64,000 nucleotides of DNA from Lepidurus packardi (lineage: Eukaryota; Arthropoda; Branchiopoda; Notostraca; Triopsidae). The translations under genes and the position numbers were made by a program. Every line of letters starts with the position of its first letter. Position 1 is the stretch's first letter. The stretch covers positions 24,706-88,705 of the forward strand of contig JAKZAN010000148.1 of the NCBI GenBank assembly GCA_023053545.1, in the 5' to 3' direction. Below the pieces are notes generated by a model. That model did not search any database. It worked only from the letters and a program-made list of their open reading frames with translations, and was not told where the DNA came from. Below, piece by piece: positions 35,100 to 47,530 of the stretch.

Positions 35100-38000
35100 A
35101 AGGAATTAATTAAATCCGTACGGAATTAATTCAGTCCGTAAGGAATTAATTCAGTCCGTAATCGATTAATTAAGTCCGTAAGGAATTAATGAAGTCCGTA
35201 TGAAATTAATTGAGTCCGTAAGGAATTAATTAAGGAATTAATTCAGTCCGTAAGGAATTGATTCAGTCCGTAAGGAATTAATTCAGTCCGTAAGGAATGA
35301 ATTCAGTCCGTAATGAATTAAGTCAGTCCGTAAGGAATTAATATAGTCCGTAAGGAATTAATTCAGTCCGTAAGGAATTATTTCAGTAAGAATGGAATTC
35401 AATCAATCCTAAAGAATTAATTCAGTCCGTAAGGAATTAATTCAGTCCGTAAGGAATTTTTTCAGTAAGAATGGAATTCAATCAATCCTAAAGAATTAAT
35501 TCAGTCCGTAAGGAAATAGTTCAGTCCGTAAGGAATTAATTCAGTAAGAATGGAATTCAATCAATCCTAAAGAACTAATTCAGTCCGTAAGGAATTAATT
35601 CAGTCCATAACGAATTAATTAAGTCCGTAAGGAATTAATTCAGTCCGTAAGGAAATAATTCAGTCCGTAAGGAATTAATTCAGTAAGAATGGAAATCAAT
35701 CAATCCTAAAGAATTAATTCAGTCCGTAAGGAAATAATTCAGTCCGTAAGGAATTAATTCAGACCGTAAAGAATTTATTAAGTACGTAAGGAATTAATTA
35801 AGTCCGTTAGGAATTATTTACGTCCGTAATGAATTAATTCCGTCCGTATGAAATTAATTCAGTAAGAAAGGAATTCAATCAATACTAAAGAATTAATTCA
35901 GTCCGTAAGGAAATGATTCAGTCCGTAAGGAATTAATTCAGTCCGTAAGGAATTAATTCAGTCCGTAAGGAATTGATTCAGTCCGTAATGAATTAATTCA
36001 GTCCGTAATGAATTAATATAGTCCGTAAGGAATTAATTAAGTCCGTACGGAATTAATTCAGTCCGTAAGGAATTGATTCAGTCCGTAAGGAATTAATTCA
36101 GTCCGTAAGGAATTATTTCAGTAAGAATGGAATTCAATCAATCCTAAAGAATTAATTCAGTCCGTAAGGAAATAGTTCAGTCCGTAAGGAATTAATTCAG
36201 AAAGAATGGAATTCAATCAATCCTAAAGAATTAATTCAGTCCGTAAGGAAATAATTCAGTCCGTAAGGAATTAATTCAGTCCGTAAGGAATTAATTCAGT
36301 CCGTAAGGAATTATTTCAGTCCGTAAGAAATTAAGTAAATCCGTACGGAATTAATTCAGACCGTAAAGAATTAATTAAGTACGTAAGGAATTAATTAAAT
36401 CCGTAAGGAATTAATTAAATCCGTACGGAATTAATTCAGTCCGTAAGGAATTAATTCAGTCCGTAATCGATTAATTAAGTCCGTAAGGAATTAATTAAGT
36501 CCGTATGAAATTAATTCAGTCCGTAAGGAATTAATTAAGGAATTAATTCAGTCCGTAAGGAATTAATTCAGTCCGTAAGGAAATAATTCAGTCAGTTACG
36601 AATTATTTCAGTCAGTAAGGAATTATTTCAGTCCGTAAGGAATTAATTCAGTCCGTAATTAATTCATTCATTCCTTACGGAATTAGTTAAGTCCATAATG
36701 AATTAAATCAGTCCGTAAGGAATTAATTCAGACCGTAAAGAATTAATTAAGTACGTAAGGAATTAATTCAGTCCGTAATGAATTAATTCAGTCCTTAAGG
36801 AATTACTATAGTCCGTAAGGAATTAATTAAGTCCGTAAGGAATTAATTAAGTCCTTAAAGAATTAATTCCGTCCGTAAGGAAATAATTCAGTCCGTAAGG
36901 AATTAATTCAGTCCGTAAGGAATTAATTCAGTCCGTAATGAATTAATTCAGTCCGTAAGGAATTAATATAGTCCGTAAGGAATTAATTAAGTCCGTAAGG
37001 AATTAATTAAGTCCGTAAGGAATTAATTCAGTCCGTAAGGATTTAATTCAGTCCGTAAGGTATTAATTCAGTCCGTAAGGAATTAATTCAGTCCGTAAGG
37101 AATTAGTTCAATCCGTAAGGAATAACTTCAGTACGTAAGGAATTAATTCAGTCCGTAAGGAATTGATTCAGTCCGTAAGAAATTAATTCAGCCCGTAAGG
37201 AAATAATTCAGTCCGTAAGGAATTAATTCAGTCCGTAATCGATTAATTAAGTCCGTAAGGAATTAATGAAGTCCGTATGAAATTAATTGAGTCCGTAAGG
37301 AATTAATTAAGGAATTAATTCAGTCCGTAAGGAATTAATTCAGTCCGTAAGGAAATGATTCAGTCCGTAAGGAATTAATTCAGTCCGTAAGGAATTAATT
37401 CAGTCCGTAAGGAATTGATTCAGTCCGTAAGGAATTAATTCAGTCCGTAAGGAATGAATTCAGTCCGTAATGAATTAAGTCAGTCCGTAAGGAATTAATA
37501 TAGTCCGTAAGGAATTAATTCAGTCCGTAAGGAATTATTTCAGTAAGAATGGAATTCAATCAATCCTAAAGAATTAATTCAGTCCGTAAGGAATTAATTC
37601 AGTCCGTAAGGAATTTTTTCAGTAAGAATGGAATTCAATCAATCCTAAAGAATTAATTCAGTCCGTAAGGAAATAGTTCAGTCCGTAAGGAATTAATTCA
37701 GTAAGAATGGAATTCAATCAATCCTAAAGAACTAATTCAGTCCGTAAGGAATTAATTCAGTCCATAACGAATTAATTAAGTCCGTAAGGAATTAATTCAG
37801 TCCGTAAGGAAATAATTCAGTCCGTAAGGAATTAATTCAGTAAGAATGGAAATCAATCAATCCTAAAGAATTAATTCAGTCCGTAAGGAAATAATTCAGT
37901 CCGTAAGGAATTAATTCAGACCGTAAAGAATTTATTAAGTACGTAAGGAATTAATTAAGTCCGTTAGGAATTATTTACGTCCGTAATGAATTAATTCCGT

Positions 38001-39400
38001 CCGTATGAAATTAATTCAGTAAGAAAGGAATTCAATCAATACTAAAGAATTAATTCAGTCCGTAAGGAAATGATTCAGTCCGTAAGGAATTAATTCAGTC
38101 CGTAAGGAATTAATTCAGTCCGTAAGGAATTGATTCAGTCCGTAATGAATTAATTCAGTCCGTAATGAATTAATATAGTCCGTAAGGAATTAATTAAGTC
38201 CGTACGGAATTAATTCAGTCCGTAAGGAATTGATTCAGTCCGTAAGGAATTAATTCAGTCCGTAAGGAATTATTTCAGTAAGAATGGAATTCAATCAATC
38301 CTAAAGAATTAATTCAGTCCGTAAGGAAATAGTTCAGTCCGTAAGGAATTAATTCAGAAAGAATGGAATTCAATCAATCCTAAAGAATTAATTCAGTCCG
38401 TAAGGAAATAATTCAGTCCGTAAGGAATTAATTCAGTCCGTAAGGAATTAATTCAGTCCGTAAGGAATTATTTCAGTCCGTAAGAAATTAAGTAAATCCG
38501 TACGGAATTAATTCAGACCGTAAAGAATTAATTAAGTACGTAAGGAATTAATTAAATCCGTAAGGAATTAATTAAATCCGTACGGAATTAATTCAGTCCG
38601 TAAGGAATTAATTCAGTCCGTAATCGATTAATTAAGTCCGTAAGGAATTAATTAAGTCCGTATGAAATTAATTCAGTCCGTAAGGAATTAATTAAGGAAT
38701 TAATTCAGTCCGTAAGGAATTAATTAAGGAATTAATTCAGTCCGTAAGGAATTAATTCAGTCCGTAAGGAAATAATTCAGTCAGTTAGGAATTATTTCAG
38801 TCAGTAAGGAATTATTTCAGTCCGTAAGGAATTAATTCAGTCCGTAATTAATTCATTCATTCCTTACGGAATTAGTTAAGTCCATAATGAATTAAATCAG
38901 TCCGTAAGGAATTAATTCAGACCGTAAAGAATTAATTAAGTACGTAAGGAATTAATTCAGTCCGTAATGAATTAATTCAGTCCTTAAGGAATTAATATAG
39001 TCCGTAAGGAATTAATTAAGTCCGTAAGGAATTAATTAAGTCCTTAAAGAATTAATTCCGTCCGTAAGGAAATAATTCAGTCCGTAAGGAATTAATTCAG
39101 TCCGTAAGGAATTAATTCAGTCCGTAATGAATTAATTCAGTCCGTAAGGAATTAATATAGTCCGTAAGGAATTAATTAAGTCCGTAAGGAATTAATTAAG
39201 TCCGTAAGGAATTAATTCAGTCCGTAAGGATTTAATTCAGTCCGTAAGGTATTAATTCAGTCCGTAAGGAATTAATTCAGTCCGTAAGGAATTAGTTCAA
39301 TCCGTAAGGAATAACTTCAGTACGTAAGGAATTAATTCAGTCCGTAAGGAATTGATTCAGTCCGTAAGAAATTAATTCAGCCCGTAAGGAAATAATTCAG
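35100..39400. repeat. Tandem duplication of about 2.1-2.2 kb
   Basis: Private variants recur: TGAGTCCGTA at 35211 and 37288 (offset 2077), and GTCAGTTA at 36591 and 38780 (offset 2189). The second unit is longer by a few monomers, partly through an extra GGAATTAATTAAGGAATT junction near 38700-38730. Confidence 0.83.
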
Positions 39401-40260
39401 TCCGTAAGGAATTAATTCAGTAAGAATGGAATTCAATCAATCCTAAAAAATTAATTCAGTCCGTAAGGAAATAATTCAGTGCGTAAGGAATTAATTCAGT
39501 AAGAATGGAATTCAATCAATCCTAAAGAATTAATTCAGTCCGTAAGGAAATAATTCAGTCCGTAAGGAATTAATTCAGACCGTAAAGAATTAATTAAGTA
39601 CGTAAAGAATTAGTTAAGTCCGTAAGGAATTATTTAAGTCCGTAAAGAATTAATTCCGTCCGTATGAAATTAATTCAGTAAGAAAGGAATTCAATCAATC
39701 CTAAAGAATTAATTCAGTCCGTAAGGATATGATTCAGTCCGTAAGGAATTAATTCAGTCCGTAAGGAATTAATTCAGTCCGTAAGGAATTGATTCAGTCC
39801 GTAAGGAATTAATTCAGTAAGTAAGGAATTAATTAAGTCCGTAAGGAATTAATTCAGTCCGTAAGGAATTGATTCAGTCCGTAAGGAATTAATTCAGTCC
39901 GTAAGGAATTATTTCAGTTAGAATGGAATTCAATCAATCCTAAAGAATTAATTCAGTCCGTAAGGAAATAATTCAGTCCGTAAGGAATTAATTCAGTCCG
40001 TAAGGAATTAATTCAGTCCGTAAGGAATTATTTCAGTCCGTAAGAAATTAATTAAGTCCGTAAGGAATTAGTTAAATCCGTACGGAATTAATTCAGTCCG
40101 TAATCGATTAATTAAGTCCGTAAGGAATTAATTAAGTCCGTATGAAATTAATTCAGTCCGTAAGGAATTAATTAAGGAATTAATTCAGTCCGTAAGGAAT
40201 TAATTCAGTCCGTAAGGAAATAATTCAGTCCGTAAGGAATTAATTCAGTCCGTAAGGAAT

Positions 40261-40330
40261 TAATTCAGTCCGTAAGGAATTATTTCAGTCCGTAATTAAT
40301 TAATTCATTCCTTACGGAATTAATTAAGTC
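40261..40330. repeat. Inverted half-monomer with hairpin potential (representative)
   Basis: TCCGTAAGGAAT at 40269-40280 and ATTCCTTACGGA at 40307-40318 are perfect 12-bp inverted arms around 26 nt. The right arm is a piece of the monomer in reverse orientation. The same composite recurs many times, for example with ATTCCTTACGG at 8610 and 18977 and near 19457, 30100, 43206, 53398, 59126, 62706 and 62926. Confidence 0.85.
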
Positions 40331-41806
40331 CATAAGGAATTAATTCAGTCTGTAATGATTTAATTAAGTCCGTAATGAATTAACTCAGTCCGTAAAGAAT
40401 TAATTCAGTCCGTAAGGAATTAATTCAATCCGTAAGGAATTAATTCTTTCCGTAAGGAATTAAATCAGTCCGTAACGAATTAATTCTGTCCGTAAGGATT
40501 TAATTCAGTCCGTAAGGTATTAATTCAGTCCGTAATGAATTAATTCACTCCGTAAGGAATTAATTCAGACCGTAAAGAATTATTTAAGTACGTAAGGAAT
40601 TAATTAAGTCCGTAATTAATTAATTAAGTCCGTAAGGAATTAATTCAGTCCGTAAGGAATTAATTCAGTCCGTAAGGAATTAATTCAGTCCGTAATGAAT
40701 TAATTCAGTCCGTAAGGAATTAATTCAGTCCGTAATGAATTAATTCAGTCCGTAAGGAATTAATATAGTCCGTAAGGAATTAATTAAGTCCGTAAGGAAT
40801 TAATTAAGTCCGTAAGGAATTAATTCAATCCGTAAGGATTTAATTCAGTCCGTAAGGTATTAATTCAGTCCGTAAGGAATTAATTCAGTCCGTAAGGTAT
40901 TAATTCAGTCCGTAAGGAATTAATTCAGTCCGTAAGGAATTAATTCAGTCCGTAAGGAAATATTTCAGTCTGTAATGATTTAATTAAGTCCGTAATTAAT
41001 TAACTCAGTCCGTAAGGAATTAATTCAGTCCGTAAAGAATTAATTCCGTCCGTAAGGAATTAATTCAGTCCGTAAGGAATTAATTCAGTCCGTAAGGAAT
41101 TAATTCAGTCCGTAATGAATTAATTCAGTCCGTAAGGAATTAATATAGTCCGTAAGGAATTATTTAAGTCCGTAAGGAATTAATTAAGTCCGTAAGGAAT
41201 TAATTCAGTCCGTAAGGATTTAATTCAGTCCGTAAGGTATTAATTCAGTCCGTAAGGAATTAATTCAGTCCGTAAGGAATTAATTCAATCCGTAACTAAT
41301 AACTTCAGTACTTAAGGAATTAATTCAGTCCGTAAGGAAACAATTCAGTCCGTAAGGAATTAATTCAGTAAGAATGGAATTCAATCAATCCTAAAGAATT
41401 AATTCAGTCCGTAAGGAATTAATTCAGTCCGTAAGGAATTAATTAAGTCCGTAAGGAATTAATTAAGTCCGTAAGGAATTAATTCAGTCCGTAAGGAATT
41501 AATTCAGTCCGTAAGGAAATAATTCAGTCCGTAAGGAATTAATTAAGTCCGTAAGGAATTAATTCAGTCCGTAAGGATTTAATTCAGTCCGTAAGGTATT
41601 ATTTCAGTCCGTAAGGAATTAATTCAGTCCGTAAGGAATTAATACAATCCGTAAGGAATAACTTCAGTACGTAAGGAATTAATTCATTCCGTAAGGAATT
41701 GATTCAGTCCGTAAGGAAATAATTAAGTCCGTAATTAATTAATTAAGTCCGTAAGGAATTAATTCAGTCCGTTAGGATATAATTCAGTCCGTAAGGAATT
41801 AATTCA

Positions 41807-44800
41807 GTCAGAAAGGAATTAATTAAGGAATTAATTCAGTCCGTAAGGAATTAATTCAGTCCTTAAGGAATTAATTCAGTCCGTAAGGAATTAATTAAGT
41901 ACGTAAGGAATTCATTAAGTCCGTAAGGAAGTAATTAAGTCCGTAAAGAATTAATTCCGTCCGTAAGGAATTAATTCAGTCCGTAAGGAATTAATTCATT
42001 CCGTAAGGAATTAATTCAGTCCGTAATGAATTAATTCAGTCCGTAAGGAATTAATATAGTCCGTAAGGAATTAATTCAGTCCGTAAGGAATTAATTAAGT
42101 CCGTAAGGAATTAATTAAATCCGTAAGGATTTAATTCAGTCCGTAAGGTATTAATTCAGTCCGTAAGGAATTAATTCAGTCCGTAAGGAATTAGTTCAAT
42201 CCGTAAGGAATAACTTCAGTACGTAAGGAATTAATTCAGTCCGTAAGGAATTGATTCAGTCCGTAAGAAATTAATTCAGTCCGTAAGGAATTATTTCAGT
42301 AAGAATGGAATTCAATCAATACTAAAGAATTAATTCAGTCCGTAAGGAATTATTTCAGTAAGAATGGAATTCAATCAATACTAAAGAATTAATTCAGTCC
42401 GTAAGGAAATAATTCAGTCCGTAAGGAATTAATTCAGTAAGAATGGAATTCAATCAATCCTAAAGAATTAATTCAGTCCGTAAGGAAATAATTCAGTCCG
42501 TAAGGAATTAATTCAGACCGTAAAGAATTAATTAAGTACGTAAGGAATTACTTAAGTCCGTAAGGAATTATTTAAGTCCGTAAAGAATTAATTCCGTCCG
42601 TATGAAATTAATTCAGTAAGAAAGGAATTCAATCAATCCTAAAGAATTAATTCAGTCCGTAAGGAAATGATTCAGTCCGTAAGGAATTAATTCAGTCCGT
42701 AAGGATTTAATTCAGTCCGCAAGGAATTGATTCAGTCCATAGGGAATTAATTCAGTCCGTAAGGAATTAATTCACTCCGTAATGAATTAATTCAGTCCGT
42801 AAGGAATTAATATAGTCCGTAAGGAATTAATTAAGTCCGTAAGGAATTAATTCAGTCCGTAAGGAAATAATTCAGTCCGTAAGGAATTAATTCAGTCCGT
42901 AAGGAATTAGTTCAGTCCGTAAGGAATTATTTCAGTCCGTAAGAAATTAATTAAATCCGTACGGAATTAATTCAGACCGTAAAGAATTAATTAAGTACGT
43001 AAGGAATTAATTAAGTCCGTAAGGAATTAATTAAGTCCGTATGAAATTAATTCAGTCCGTAAGGAATTAATTAAGGAATTAATTCAGTCCGTAAGGAATT
43101 AATTCAGTCCGTAAGGAAATAATTCAGTCCGTAAGGAATTAATTCAGTCCGTAAGGAATTAATTCAGTCCGTAAGGAATTATTTCAGTCCGTAATTAATT
43201 AATTCATTCCTTACGGAATTAATTAAATCCATAAGGAATTAATTCAGTCCGTAAGGAATTAATTAAGTCCGTAAGGAATTAAATCAGTCCGTAACGAATT
43301 AATTCAGTCCGTAAGGATTTAATTCAGTCCGTAAGGAATTAATTCAGTCCGTAAGGAATTAATTCAGTCCGTAAGGAATTAATTCAGTCCGTAAGGAATT
43401 AATTAAGTCCGTAAGGAATTAAATCAGTCCGTAACGAATTAATTCTGTCCGTAAGGATTTAATTCAGTCCGTAAGGTATTAATTCAGTCCGTAAGGAATT
43501 AATTCAGTCCGTAAGGAATTAATTCAGTCCGTAAGGAATAAGTTCAGTACGTATGAAATTAATTCAGTAAGAAAGGAATTCAATCAATCCTAAAGAATTA
43601 ATTCAGTCCGTAAGGAATTAATTCAGTCCGTAAGGAATTAATTAAGTCCGTAAGGAATTAAATCAGTCCGTAACGAATTAATTCTGTCCGTAAGGATTTA
43701 ATTCAGTCCGTAAGGAATTAATTCAGTCAGAAAGGAATTAATTAAGGAATTAATTCAGTCCGTAAGGAATTAATTCAGTCCTTAAGGAATTAATTCAGTA
43801 AGTAAGGAATTAATTAAGTACGTAAGGAATTCATTAAGTCCGTAAGGAATTAATTAAGTCCGTAAAGAATTAATTCCGTCCGTAAGGAATTAATTCAGTC
43901 CGTAAGGAATTAATTCATTCCGTAAGGAATTAATTCAGTCCGTAATGAATTAATTCAGTCCGTAAGGAATTAATATAGTCCGTAAGGAATTAATTAAGTC
44001 CGTAAGGAATTAATTAAGTCCGTAAGGAATTAATTAAATCCGTAAGGATTTAATTCAGTCCGTAAGGTATTAATTCAGTCCGTAAGGAATTAATTCAGTC
44101 CGTAAGGAATTAGTTCAATCCGTAAGGAATAACTTCAGTACGTAAGGAATTAATTCAGTCCGTAAGGAATTGATTCAGTCCGTAAGAAATTAATTCAGTC
44201 CGTAAGGAATTATTTCAGTAAGAATGGAATTCAATCAATACTAAAGAATTAATTCAGTCCGTAAGGAATTATTTCAGTAAGAATGGAATTCAATCAATAC
44301 TAAAGAATTAATTCAGTCCGTAAGGAAATAATTCAGTCCGTAAGGAATTAATTCAGTAAGAATGGAATTCAATCAATCCTAAAGAATTAATTCAGTCCGT
44401 AAGGAAATAATTCAGTCCGTAAGGAATTAATTCAGACCGTAAAGAATTAATTAAGTCCGTAAGGAATTATTTAAGTCCGTAAAGAATTAATTCCGTCCGT
44501 ATGAAATTAATTCAGTAAGAAAGGAATTCAATAAATCCTAAAGAATTAATTCAGTCCGTAAGGAAATGATTCAGTCCGTAAGGAATTAATTCAGTCCGTA
44601 AGGATTTAATTCAGTCCGCAAGGAATTGATTCAGTCCATAGGGAATTAATTCAGTCCGTAAGGAATTAATTCACTCCGTAATGAATTAATTCAGTCCGTA
44701 AGGAATTAATATAGTCCGTAAGGAATTAATTAAGTCCGTAAGGAATTAATTCAGTCCGTAAGGAAATAATTCAGTCCGTAAGGAATTAATTCAGTCCGTA

Positions 44801-47530
44801 AGGAATTAGTTCAGTCCGTAAGGAATTATTTCAGTCCGTAAGAAATTAATTAAATCCGTACGGAATTAATTCAGACCGTAAAGAATTAATTAAGTACGTA
44901 AGGAATTAATTAAGTCCGTAAGGAATTAATTAAGTCCGTATGAAATTAATTCAGTCCGTAAGGAATTAATTAAGGAATTAATTCAGTCCGTAAGGAATTA
45001 ATTCAGTCCGTAAGGAAATAATTCAGTCCGTAAGGAATTAATTCAGTCCGTAAGGAATTAATTCAGTCCGTAAGGAATTATTTCAGTCCGTAATTAATTA
45101 ATTCATTCCTTACGGAATTAATTAAATCCATAAGGAATTAATTCAGTCCGTAAGGAATTAATTAAGTCCGTAAGGAATTAAATCAGTCCGTAACGAATTA
45201 ATTCAGTCCGTAAGGATTTAATTCAGTCCGTAAGGAATTAATTCAGTCCGTAAGGAATTAATTCAGTCCGTAAGGAATTAATTCAGTCCGTAAGGAATTA
45301 ATTAAGTCCGTAAGGAATTAAATCAGTCCGTAACGAATTAATTCTGTCCGTAAGGATTTAATTCAGTCCGTAAGGTATTAATTCAGTCCGTAAGGAATTA
45401 ATTCAGTCCGTAAGGAATTAATTCAGTCCGTAAGGAATAAGTTCAGTACGTATGAAATTAATTCAGTAAGAAAGGAATTCAATCAATCCTAAAGAATTAA
45501 TTCAGTCCGTAAGGAATTAATTCAGTCCGTAAGGAATTAATTAAGTCCGTAAGGAATTAAATCAGTCCGTAACGAATTAATTCTGTCCGTAAGGATTTAA
45601 TTCAGTCCGTAAGGAATTAATTCAGTCAGAAAGGAATTAATTAAGGAATTAATTCAGTCCGTAAGGAATTAATTCAGTCCTTAAGGAATTAATTCAGTAA
45701 GTAAGGAATTAATTAAGTACGTAAGGAATTCATTAAGTCCGTAAGGAATTAATTAAGTCCGTAAAGAATTAATTCCGTCCGTAAGGAATTAATTCAGTCC
45801 GTAAGGAATTAATTCATTCCGTAAGGAATTAATTCAGTCCGTAATGAATTAATTCAGTCCGTAAGGAATTAATATAGTCCGTAAGGAATTAATTAAGTCC
45901 GTAAGGAATTAATTAAGTCCGTAAGGAATTAATTAAATCCGTAAGGATTTAATTCAGTCCGTAAGGTATTAATTCAGTCCGTAAGGAATTAATTCAGTCC
46001 GTAAGGAATTAGTTCAATCCGTAAGGAATAACTTCAGTACGTAAGGAATTAATTCAGTCCGTAAGGAATTGATTCAGTCCGTAAGAAATTAATTCAGTCC
46101 GTAAGGAATTATTTCAGTAAGAATGGAATTCAATCAATACTAAAGAATTAATTCAGTCCGTAAGGAAATAATTCAGTCCGTAAGGAATTAATTCAGTAAG
46201 AATGCAATTCAATCAATCCTAAAGAATTAATTCAGTCCGTAAGGAAATAATTCAGTCCGTAAGGAATTAATTCAGACCGTAAAGAATTAATTAAGTACGT
46301 AAGGAATTAATTAAGTCCGTAAGGAATTATTTAAGTCCGTAAAGAATTAATTCCGTCCGTATGAAATTAATTCAGTAAGAAAGGAATTCAATCAATCCTA
46401 AAGAATTATTTCAGTCCGTAAGGAAATATTACAGTCCGTAAGGAATTAATTCAGTCCGTAAGGATTTAATTCAGTCCGTAAGGAATTGATTCAGTCCGTA
46501 AGGAATTAATTCAGTCCGTAAGGAATTAATTCAGTCCGTAAGGAAATAATTCAGTCCGTAAGGAATTAATTCAGTCCGTAAGGAATTAGTTCAGTCCGTA
46601 AGGAATTATTTCAGTCCGTAAGAAATTAATTAAATCCGTACGGAATTAATTCAGACCGTAAAGAATTAATTAAGTACGTAAGGAATTAATTAAGTCCGTA
46701 AGGAATTAATTAAGTCCGTAAGGAATTAATTAAGTCCGTGTGAAATTAATTCAGTCCGTAAGGAATTAATTAAGGAATTAATTCAGTCCGTAAGGAATTA
46801 ATTCAGTCCGTAAGGAATTAATTCAGTCCGTAAGGAAATAATTCAGTCCGTAAGGAATTAATTCAGTCCGTAAGGAATTAATTCAGTCCGTAAGGAATTA
46901 TTTCAGTAAGTAATTAATTAATTCATTCCTTACGGAATTAATTAAATCCATAAGGAATTAATTCAGTCTGTAATGATTTAATTCAGTCTGTAATGATTTA
47001 ATTAAGTCCGTCATGAATTAATTCAGTCCGTAAGGAATTAATTCAGTCCGTAAGGAATTAATTCAGTCCGTAAGGAATTAATTCAGTCCGTAAGGAATTA
47101 ATTCAGTCCGTAAGGAATTAATTAAGTCCGTAAGGAATTAAATCAGTCCGTAACGAATTAATTCTGTCCGTAAGGATTTAATTCAGTCCGTAAGGTATTA
47201 ATTCAGTCCGTAAGGAATTAATTCAGTCCGTAAGGAATTAATTCAGTCCGTAAGGAATAAGTTCAGTACGTATGAAATTAATTCAGTAAGAAAGGAATTC
47301 AATCAATCCTAAAGAATTAATTCAGTCCGTAAGGAATTAATTCAGTCCGTAAGGAATTAATTAAGTCCGTAAGGAATTAAATCAGTCCGTAACGAATTAA
47401 TTCTGTCCGTAAGGATTTAATTCAGTCCGTAAGGTATTAATTCAGTCCGTAAGGAATTAATTCAGTCCGTAAGGAATTAATTCAGTCCGTAAGGAATAAG
47501 TTCAGTACGTATGAAATTAATTCAGTAAGA
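41807..47530. repeat. Higher-order repeat of 1.9 kb, about three units
   Basis: GTCAGAAAGGAATTAATTAAGG occurs at 41807, 43726 and 45625 (units of 1919 and 1899 bp). The second and third units share the same run of variants almost base for base by eye. The third unit degenerates near 47.5 kb. Confidence 0.85.
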
